Positions 6,776-11,704 of a stretch of DNA of 11,704 nucleotides are shown in pieces. A program made the translations under genes and the position numbers. The notes below the pieces were generated by a model. That model was not told the origin of the DNA. It worked only from the letters and a program-made list of their open reading frames with translations, and did not search any database. This DNA comes from Actinomycetales bacterium (GTDB lineage: Bacteria; Actinomycetota; Actinomycetes; S36-B12): assembly GCA_017849335.1 (NCBI GenBank), contig JAFIHP010000006.1, positions 1 to 11,704 on the forward strand. The letters are read 5' to 3'. The stretch's first letter is position 1. Each line of letters begins with the position of its first letter.

Positions 6776-7893
6776 TGGCCGCGCCGGATCTCACGCCCGC
6801 CCTGCGCGTGGTCGGGCGCGGCGCCGTCGCCGTGACGGCGCTCGGGCTCGGCGCGGTCATCGGCGCCGTCGCCGAGCGTTCGCTGCTGCGACGCAGCGAT
6901 CCTGTCACCGACGAGCTGCCCGAGCCCCTCGGCAGCCTGCACAGCTCCGCGCTGACGGTGGTGGCCGAGGACGGCGTCCAGCTCCAGGTGGAGGTCGACC
7001 CGCCCGACGCGTACGTGCGCGAGGGCGAGGACGCCCCGGGGGACGACCTCACGATCATCTTCTGCCACGGCTACGCGCTCAGCATGGACGCCTTCCACTA
7101 CCAGCGCCGTGACCTGCGCGGCCGGGCACGACTGGTGTTCTACGACCAGCGGAGCCACGGCCGGTCCGGTCGCGCGGAGTTCGACTCGCACCACATCGAG
7201 CAGCTCGGCCGCGACCTGTCGGCGGTGATCGACGCCGTCGCGCCGACCGGGCCGCTGATGCTCGTCGGGCACTCGATGGGCGGCATGACGGTGATGGCGC
7301 TCGCCGACCAGCGCCCGGAGCTGTTCGCGGAGCGCGTGTTCGGCGTGGCCCTCATCGCGACCACGGCCGGTGGCCTGACGAGCGGGATGCTGGGACTTCC
7401 GGGCGGCCTCGGCGCAGCGGTGCACCGGCTCGGGCCGGCTGTCGTCGCGTCGATCGCGCGGCGCAAGAGCCTGGTGGAGCGCTCCCGCTGGAGCACGAGC
7501 GACCTCGGGCTGCTGTTCACCCGCCTGTACTCGTTCGGGTCCACGGGTACTGATGCGGAGAGCCGGTTCGTCGCGTCCATGCTGTCCGGCACCGACGTGG
7601 ACGTCGTCGCGGAGTTCCTGCCGGCCCTGCAGGAGCACGACAAGCACGAGGCGCTCGCGGTGCTCGAGGGCGTCGAGCTGCTCGTCGTCGTGGGCGACCG
7701 GGATCGGCTGACACCGAAGGCGTTCAGCGACGAGATCGTCCGGCGGGTCCCCGGCGCGGAGTACGTCGTGGTCGCAGACGCCGGGCACATGGTCCTGATC
7801 GAGAAGCACGAGATCGTGGACGAGCACCTCCTCTCGCTGCTCGACCGGGTGCGACGGGACATCGCCGCCGATCCGGAGTTCGGCGCGGCATGA
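6775..7893 (+). CDS. Alpha/beta hydrolase with N-terminal membrane anchor
   Basis: A 372-residue serine alpha/beta-hydrolase-fold protein of unknown substrate. Residues about 12-34 are hydrophobic (VAVTALGLGAVIGAV), followed by Arg-containing sequence. This suggests a membrane anchor or uncleaved signal; no lipobox cysteine or clear signal-peptidase site is seen. The hydrolase domain shows the oxyanion loop motif FCHGYALSMD (about 97-106), the nucleophile elbow GHSMGG with Ser167, the acid in GDRDRLTP (Asp310 by alignment, Asp308 as alternative) and His338 in DAGHMVLIEKH. The triad looks complete, so it is likely active. It overlaps alr by one base and tsaE by ATGA. A hydrolase here is a recurrent neighbour in actinobacteria, between alr and tsaE. 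The substrate cannot be read from sequence; esterase, lipase or peptidase activity are all open. Confidence 0.88.
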   Translation: MAAPDLTPALRVVGRGAVAVTALGLGAVIGAVAERSLLRRSDPVTDELPEPLGSLHSSALTVVAEDGVQLQVEVDPPDAYVREGEDAPGDDLTIIFCHGYALSMDAFHYQRRDLRGRARLVFYDQRSHGRSGRAEFDSHHIEQLGRDLSAVIDAVAPTGPLMLVGHSMGGMTVMALADQRPELFAERVFGVALIATTAGGLTSGMLGLPGGLGAAVHRLGPAVVASIARRKSLVERSRWSTSDLGLLFTRLYSFGSTGTDAESRFVASMLSGTDVDVVAEFLPALQEHDKHEALAVLEGVELLVVVGDRDRLTPKAFSDEIVRRVPGAEYVVVADAGHMVLIEKHEIVDEHLLSLLDRVRRDIAADPEFGAA

Positions 7894-8360
7894 CGACCGT
7901 GGTGCTGGAGCGCACGTCGGTCCCGACCGCGGACGCGATGCGCGACCTCGGAGTGACGCTGTCGGGGTTGCTGACGGCCGGGGACGTCGTCGTCCTCGAC
8001 GGCGACCTCGGCGCGGGCAAGACGACCCTCACGCAGGGCATCGCGCGCGGGCTGGGCGTCACGGACGCCGTGACCAGTCCGACCTTCGTCATCGCCCGTG
8101 CGCACGCCGTCGCGGGCGACCGTCCCGCTCTCGTGCACGTCGACGCGTACCGGCTCGGCTCGGGCGTCGAGCTCGACGACCTGGACCTGGACGCCGACCT
8201 CGACCGCAGCGTCGTCGTCGTCGAGTGGGGGACCGGCTTCGGCGAGCGGCTGGCCACCTCCGTGCTGGCGGTCCGGATCGAGCGCGCCGACACCGAGACG
8301 GACGAGGTGCGCTGGGTCAGCGCCGTCGGTCACGGACCGCGGTGGGTGGCCGGGCGATGA
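7890..8360 (+). CDS. tsaE: tRNA threonylcarbamoyladenosine biosynthesis ATPase TsaE
   Basis: TsaE is the P-loop ATPase that, with TsaB and TsaD, completes t6A formation at position 37 of tRNAs reading ANN codons; it resets the TsaBD complex. The 156-residue protein carries the Walker A motif GDLGAGKTTL (Lys44), then VTSPTFVIARAH, the HVDAYRLGSGVEL segment and VVVVEWGTGF, all characteristic of the family (old name YjeE). Length is normal. ATG 7890 overlaps the hydrolase stop, and the TGA overlaps the tsaB ATG (ATGA at 8357-8360), consistent with coupled translation. The immediate neighbours tsaB and tsaD support the assignment. Confidence 0.96.
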   Translation: MTTVVLERTSVPTADAMRDLGVTLSGLLTAGDVVVLDGDLGAGKTTLTQGIARGLGVTDAVTSPTFVIARAHAVAGDRPALVHVDAYRLGSGVELDDLDLDADLDRSVVVVEWGTGFGERLATSVLAVRIERADTETDEVRWVSAVGHGPRWVAGR

Positions 8361-9085
8361 CCCTCCTCGCCATCGACACCTCCAGCGCGCTCTCGTCGGT
8401 GGCGCTGGTGGACGGAGAGGACGTCGTGGTCGAGCGCACCCACCACGACCCGCGGCGCCACGTGGAGGAGATCGGACCCCTGCTCGACGAGGTCCGCGCC
8501 CGGGTGGACCCGGCGACGCTCGACGCGGTCGTGTGCGGCGTGGGGCCGGGCCCGTACACCGGTCTGCGCGTCGGGATCGCTGCCGGGTTGGCGCTCGGGG
8601 CCGTGTGGGACGTGCCGGTCGTCGGCGTCTGCTCGCTCGATGCCGTTGCCGCGTGCGCGCGGTCGCTCGGCGTGGACACGGCGCTCGGTGTCGCGCTCGA
8701 CGCGCGCCGGCGTGAGGTCTACTGGTCGGCGTACGACGCGGCGGGGACCCGGGTCGAGGGTCCGCGGGTCGGCCCGGCGGCGGCCGTCGACGGTGCCGTC
8801 CGCCCGGGGACGTGGGTCGGTGCGGGGGCTGTCGCGTACGCCGCCGAGCTCGGACGCGTCCTCGACGAGGAGGTGACCGCGTACCCGCGGGCCGCCTGGC
8901 TCGCGCGGATCGCGGCGAGGGAGCTCGCCTCCGGAGCACGGGTCGACGTCGACGCCGCCCCGCTCGACGCGCACGGGACGGACTCGGGCGCCACGGCCGC
9001 CGCGCTGCGCGGGCGTGTCCTGCTGCCGCCGCGGCCGCTGTACCTGCGTCGCCCGGACGTCACGATCGCCGGCGGTGCGTCGTGA
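8357..9085 (+). CDS. tsaB: tRNA threonylcarbamoyladenosine biosynthesis protein TsaB
   Basis: TsaB is the non-catalytic ASKHA-fold partner of TsaD; the heterodimer is the core of the t6A transferase. The 242-residue protein starts MTLLAIDTSSALSSVAL (phosphate-1-like motif) and has VCGVGPGPYTGLRVGIAAG with GPGPYTG at 63-69, plus ALDARRREVYW, all typical of TsaB (YeaZ). Length is normal. It starts at ATG 8357, overlapping tsaE. Its last codon and stop lie within the first copy of a 57-bp tandem repeat, so the C-terminal residue and stop codon come from repeat sequence. Confidence 0.95.
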   Translation: MTLLAIDTSSALSSVALVDGEDVVVERTHHDPRRHVEEIGPLLDEVRARVDPATLDAVVCGVGPGPYTGLRVGIAAGLALGAVWDVPVVGVCSLDAVAACARSLGVDTALGVALDARRREVYWSAYDAAGTRVEGPRVGPAAAVDGAVRPGTWVGAGAVAYAAELGRVLDEEVTAYPRAAWLARIAARELASGARVDVDAAPLDAHGTDSGATAAALRGRVLLPPRPLYLRRPDVTIAGGAS

Positions 9086-9192
9086 GCACGCGAGGAGCGA
9101 GCGCAGCGAGCCCCGGAGCGGGCGAGCCGGGAGACGTCGTGAGCACGCGAGGAGTGAGCGCAGCGAGCCCCGGAGCGGGCGAGCCGGGAGAC
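9079..9192 (+). repeat. Two tandem 57-bp direct repeats at tsaB/rimI junction
   Basis: Copy 1 is 9079-9135 and copy 2 is 9136-9192. They differ only at 9098 (C) versus 9155 (T), giving 56/57 identity. The 57-base period equals 19 codons, so reading frames are preserved. Each unit starts GTCGTGAGC and ends GAGCCGGGAGAC; the pentamer CGTGA recurs at 9081, 9138 and 9195, just after copy 2. Each unit thus carries a GTG near its left end and a GGGAG Shine-Dalgarno-like motif near its right end, placed 5 bases before the next GTG. Inside each unit CCCGG and CCGGG can pair. Removing both units leaves a GTGA stop/start overlap like the other junctions in this operon. Confidence 0.95.
9186..9190 (+). 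promoter_or_regulatory. Shine-Dalgarno supporting rimI start at 9196
   Basis: GGGAG at 9186-9190 lies 5 bases before the GTG at 9196. The same motif at 9129-9133 serves the GTG at 9139. The GTG at 9082 has no comparable site. This, together with where family similarity starts, favours 9196. Confidence 0.5.
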
Positions 9193-9195
9193 GGC

Positions 9196-9693
9196 GTGAC
9201 GGTGACGTTCCGCCCGATGCGCTGGTGGGACGTGGAGCCGGTTCACGCGCTGGAGGCGCGGCTGTTCCCGGACGACGCGTGGTCGGTCGAGCAGTTCTGG
9301 GGAGAGCTCGCGCAGCCGTCGCGCGACTACATCGTCGCGACCGAGGACGACCGGCTCGTGGCGTACGGGGGCACGTCGACGATCGCGACCGACGCCGACC
9401 TGCAGACCATCGCCGTCGCGGAGCAGGCTCAGGGCCGCGGGGTCGCGACGTCCTTGCTGCGCACGCTGCTGGATCGCGCAGACCAGCGCGGCGCGCGCCG
9501 GATCGTCCTCGAGGTGCGCGCCGACAACGACGCGGCGCAAGCGCTCTACCGACGCTTCGGCTTCGCGCAGATCGCCCGTCGCTCGCGGTACTACCCGGAC
9601 GGCTCCGACGCCCTGATCTGGCAGGCGCCGCTTCCGCTCGCCGGTGAGACGGGCGCCGACGCCGGGTCCGGCAGCGAGGGGAGCAGGCGATGA
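9196..9693 (+). CDS. rimI: Ribosomal-protein-S18-alanine N-acetyltransferase-like GNAT protein
   Basis: A GNAT-fold N-terminal acetyltransferase that uses acetyl-CoA; E. coli RimI acetylates ribosomal protein S18, but target range here is unknown. The 165-residue form starts MTVTFRPMRWWDVEPVHALE. The acetyl-CoA pyrophosphate-binding loop QAQGRGVATSL lies at about residues 77-87. The conserved Glu106 (VLEVRADN) and Tyr118 (ALYRRFGF) of RimI proteins follow. The Gly/Ser-rich C-terminal tail (about 147-165) is beyond the domain. The same frame is open back through the 57-bp repeats to GTG 9082 (GTGA overlap with tsaB) and GTG 9139. These starts would add 38 or 19 residues of repeated STRGxSAASPGAGEPGD-type sequence, probably disordered. 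I chose 9196 because the family domain starts there and a Shine-Dalgarno precedes it. It overlaps tsaD by ATGA. Confidence 0.9.
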   Translation: MTVTFRPMRWWDVEPVHALEARLFPDDAWSVEQFWGELAQPSRDYIVATEDDRLVAYGGTSTIATDADLQTIAVAEQAQGRGVATSLLRTLLDRADQRGARRIVLEVRADNDAAQALYRRFGFAQIARRSRYYPDGSDALIWQAPLPLAGETGADAGSGSEGSRR

Positions 9694-10736
9694 CCGCCGT
9701 CGTGCTCGGCATCGAGACCTCCTGCGACGAGACGGGCATCGGCATCGTGCGCGGTCGCGAGCTCCTCGCGAACGAGATCGCCAGCAGTGTCGACGAGCAC
9801 GCGCGGTTCGGCGGGGTCGTGCCCGAGGTCGCCAGCCGGGCGCACCTGGAGGCGATGGTGCCGGCGCTGGAGCGGGCGTGCGCGTCGGCGGGGCTGCGCC
9901 TGTCCGACGTCGACGCGATCGCGGTGACCGCCGGGCCCGGGCTGGTCGGCTCGCTGATCGTCGGGGTCGCCGCAGCGAAAGCGTTGGGCGTCGGGCTCGG
10001 CGTCCCCGTCTACGGCGTGAACCACCTGACCGGGCACGTCGTCGTCGACGAGCTGCAGCACGGTCCGCTCGCCGACCCGACGATCGGGCTGCTCGTCTCG
10101 GGCGGGCACTCGTCGCTGCTACTCGTCAGCGACGACACGTCGAGCGTCACGGCGCTCGGGCAGACCCTCGACGACGCCGCGGGCGAGGCGTTCGACAAGG
10201 TGGCCCGCCTGCTCGGCCTGCCGTTTCCCGGCGGCCCGGCGATCGACGCGGCGGCGCGCGATGGCGACCCGACGGCGATCGCGTTCCCGCGCGGGCTCGC
10301 CGGCGAGCGCGACCGGTACCCCTACGACTTCTCGTTCTCGGGCCTGAAGACCGCGGTCGCCCGGTGGGTCACGGCCCGCCAGCGGTCCGGCGAGACGGTG
10401 CCGGTGGCCGACGTCGCCGCGTCGGTCCAGGAGGCGATCGCCGACGTGCTGACCGACCGCCTCGTCGCCGCCTGCCGGGACACCGGGGCCGGGCACGCGG
10501 TGCTCGGTGGAGGCGTCGCGGCGAACTCCCGGCTGCGGGCCATGGCCGCGGCGCGGTGCGAGCGCGCCGGGATCGAGCTGCGCGTGCCCCGGCCGGGGCT
10601 GTGCACGGACAACGGCGCGATGGTCGCGGCCGTCGGGGCGCGGCTGGTCGCGGCCGGAGTGCCGGCGTCGGGGCTGGACTTCCCGGCGACGTCGACGCTC
10701 GCCGTGGGCACGAGGGTCGTGGGAGGAGAGCGGTGA
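9690..10736 (+). CDS. tsaD: tRNA N6-adenosine threonylcarbamoyltransferase TsaD
   Basis: TsaD is the catalytic Kae1/Gcp/YgjD-family subunit that transfers the threonylcarbamoyl group from threonylcarbamoyl-AMP to A37 of tRNA, working with TsaB and TsaE encoded just upstream. The 348-residue protein begins with the family signature LGIETSCDETGIGIV. The metal-binding histidines are His112 and His116 in NHLTGHVVVDEL, and the third ligand is Asp307 in CTDNGAM. The nucleotide-binding stretches LVSGGHSSLLLV, AGEAFDKVARLLGLPFPGGP and GGGVAANSRLR are present. Length is normal and no key residue is missing. ATG 9690 overlaps the rimI stop, and its own stop overlaps the next gene's GTG. Confidence 0.97.
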   Translation: MTAVVLGIETSCDETGIGIVRGRELLANEIASSVDEHARFGGVVPEVASRAHLEAMVPALERACASAGLRLSDVDAIAVTAGPGLVGSLIVGVAAAKALGVGLGVPVYGVNHLTGHVVVDELQHGPLADPTIGLLVSGGHSSLLLVSDDTSSVTALGQTLDDAAGEAFDKVARLLGLPFPGGPAIDAAARDGDPTAIAFPRGLAGERDRYPYDFSFSGLKTAVARWVTARQRSGETVPVADVAASVQEAIADVLTDRLVAACRDTGAGHAVLGGGVAANSRLRAMAAARCERAGIELRVPRPGLCTDNGAMVAAVGARLVAAGVPASGLDFPATSTLAVGTRVVGGER

Positions 10737-11689
10737 CCGCGACGTGGACCGACCTGTTCGACGACCGTCCGATCGTTCTCGACGGCGGCCTGTCGACGCA
10801 GCTGACGGCGCAGGGCGCGGACATCTCGGGGTCCTTGTGGACCGGCCGCGCCTTGCTCGAGCAGCCCGGGGCGGTGCGAGCGGCGCACGCGGCCTTCGTG
10901 CGCGCGGGGGCCGACGTCGTCATCACGGCGAGCTACCAGCTGTCGCGTTCGGGCTTCGAGGCGGCCGGGCTGACCGGTGACGACGCCGACCGCGCCCTGA
11001 CGGCGAGCACGCGGGTCGCGCGGGAGGCTGTCGCGTCGGTCCCCGGGTCGCGCACGCTGGTCGCCGCCAGTGTCGGACCGTACGGCGCGACGCTGCACGA
11101 CGGATCGGAGTACCGCGGTCGGTACGGCCTGTCGCGGGCCGCGCTCGCCGACTTCCACCGGGAGCGGCTCGACGTGCTCGTCGCGTCGGCGCCCGACCTG
11201 CTGGCCGTCGAGACGATCCCGGACGTCGACGAGGCGGCGGCGCTCGCGGTGGTCCTCGCCGAGCATCCGGACCTCCCGGCCTGGGTGTCGTTCTCCGCCA
11301 CGGACGGTGCGCGGACGTGTGCCGGGCAGCCGATCGAGGAGGCTGCGGCGGCGGTGGCCGACGTCGGCTCGGTGGTCGCGGTCGGGGTGAACTGCACGGA
11401 CCCGCGGTACGTCGAGGAGCTCGTCGGCCGGCTGCGGTCGGCGTCGGGCCTGTCGGTCGTCGCGTACCCGAACGCCGGAGGGACGTGGGACGCGGTGACC
11501 GAGCGCTGGGCGGGGGAGACGGCCGAGCCGGAGGGTGCGCTCGCGTCCGCCGTCGTGCAGTCGTGGCGCGCGGCGGGGGCCAGCGCCGTCGGCGGCTGCT
11601 GCGGCACCGACGCGCGTACCGTCGCCGCCCTACGACGTTTGTCCCGGCGGGCGGGACAAACGCACGAATCCGCGCCCGGCGAGGGCTGA
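10733..11689 (+). CDS. mmuM: Homocysteine S-methyltransferase
   Basis: The enzyme methylates homocysteine to methionine, probably from S-methylmethionine or SAM, in the cytoplasm. The 318-residue protein is near the E. coli MmuM length of about 310. It begins VTATWTDLFDDRPIVLDGGL with the conserved DGGLSTQL motif, and contains ITASYQLSRSGF, ASVGPYGATLHDGSEY and VSFSATDG. The zinc ligands are Cys221 in GVNCTDP and Cys289-Cys290 in GGCCGT. GTG 10733 overlaps the tsaD stop as GTGA and has a strong GGAGGAG (10722-10728) 4 bases upstream. The catalytic domain appears to end about residue 301. The last 17 or so residues, rich in Arg, Ser and Gly, are encoded by an inverted repeat and look like an add-on tail. 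The exact methyl donor cannot be told from sequence. Confidence 0.9.
   Translation: MTATWTDLFDDRPIVLDGGLSTQLTAQGADISGSLWTGRALLEQPGAVRAAHAAFVRAGADVVITASYQLSRSGFEAAGLTGDDADRALTASTRVAREAVASVPGSRTLVAASVGPYGATLHDGSEYRGRYGLSRAALADFHRERLDVLVASAPDLLAVETIPDVDEAAALAVVLAEHPDLPAWVSFSATDGARTCAGQPIEEAAAAVADVGSVVAVGVNCTDPRYVEELVGRLRSASGLSVVAYPNAGGTWDAVTERWAGETAEPEGALASAVVQSWRAAGASAVGGCCGTDARTVAALRRLSRRAGQTHESAPGEG
11636..11662. repeat. Perfect inverted repeat with 10-bp arms at 3' end of mmuM
   Basis: CGTTTGTCCC (11636-11645) and GGGACAAACG (11653-11662) are exact reverse complements around the 7-base loop GGCGGGC. The repeat lies inside the mmuM reading frame, ending 24 bases before its stop codon. As RNA it would be a strong hairpin, but no T-tract follows, so it is not a classical intrinsic terminator. 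It may be a dispersed palindromic repeat, an operator, or a Rho-independent terminator without a U-tail. Confidence 0.7.
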
Positions 11690-11704
11690 TTTAGTCGTTT
11701 GTCC
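11690..11704. repeat. Window-edge sequence with third copy of the inverted-repeat arm
   Basis: After the mmuM stop only 15 bases remain. CGTTTGTCC at 11696-11704 repeats the first nine bases of the left arm at 11636-11644 and is cut by the window edge. It probably opens a second hairpin or another unit of the same repeat family, with the rest lying outside the window. Confidence 0.5.

Noticed and set aside
7140..8939. A 599-codon minus-strand open frame opposite the hydrolase, tsaE and tsaB
   Set aside because: Its composition is that of a shadow frame (Arg/Pro/Ser runs), with no motif, and it is antisense to conserved coding sequence.
9079..9192. CRISPR array or minisatellite cassette
   Set aside because: There are only two directly abutting 57-bp units with no spacers and no cas genes.
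9082..9195. rimI starting at GTG 9082 with a 38-residue repeat-encoded N-terminus
   Set aside because: The frame allows it and the GTGA overlap fits the operon style, but family similarity starts at 9196, and 9082 lacks a Shine-Dalgarno. It is kept as an alternative, not the main call.
11636..11662. Canonical intrinsic terminator at the end of mmuM
   Set aside because: The stem is good but it lies inside the reading frame and is followed by GC-rich sequence, not a T-tract; I therefore list it as an inverted repeat.

Overview
The window is high-GC DNA (clearly over 70% G+C by eye) with strong G/C third-position bias, GTG starts, tightly overlapping genes and an actinobacterial gene order. It looks like a chromosomal core region of an actinomycete. 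A Micrococcales/Cellulomonas-type genome is my best guess from protein resemblance, but I could not search a database.

Layout. Bases 1-769 hold the C-terminal part of glmM (+). A DUF389-type membrane protein gene (779-1753) follows on the minus strand, convergent with glmM; the two stop codons sit in the two arms of one small hairpin. A 123-bp divergent intergenic region (1754-1876) carries two perfect inverted repeats and a probable leaderless promoter for glmS. From glmS (1877) every gene reads on the plus strand: glmS, acpS, nnr (fused NAD(P)HX epimerase/dehydratase), alr, a membrane-anchored alpha/beta hydrolase, tsaE, tsaB, rimI, tsaD and a homocysteine S-methyltransferase gene. Most junctions are 1- or 4-base stop/start overlaps (ATGA, GTGA, TGATG), so this looks like one translationally coupled operon. 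No gene-free stretch exceeds 300 bases.

How the genes work together. GlmM and GlmS make precursors of UDP-GlcNAc, and Alr makes D-alanine, so both feed peptidoglycan synthesis. AcpS activates acyl carrier protein. Nnr repairs hydrated NAD(P)H. TsaE, TsaB and TsaD form the bacterial machinery that puts threonylcarbamoyl (t6A) on ANN-decoding tRNAs. RimI is an N-terminal protein acetyltransferase often encoded beside tsaB and tsaD. The last gene probably methylates homocysteine to methionine.

The coding content is conserved housekeeping; I did not find an obviously new multi-gene system. The unusual signals are small: (1) a 57-bp in-frame tandem duplication (56/57 identical) spanning the tsaB stop and rimI start, with each unit carrying its own Shine-Dalgarno-like motif and GTG; (2) a perfect 10-bp-arm inverted repeat inside the last codons of the homocysteine methyltransferase gene, whose arm recurs at the window edge; (3) two perfect dyads in the glmS/DUF389 divergent region, one lying inside the glmS promoter spacer; and (4) an acpS gene with no ATG/GTG/TTG in a sensible place, pointing to a CTG start.
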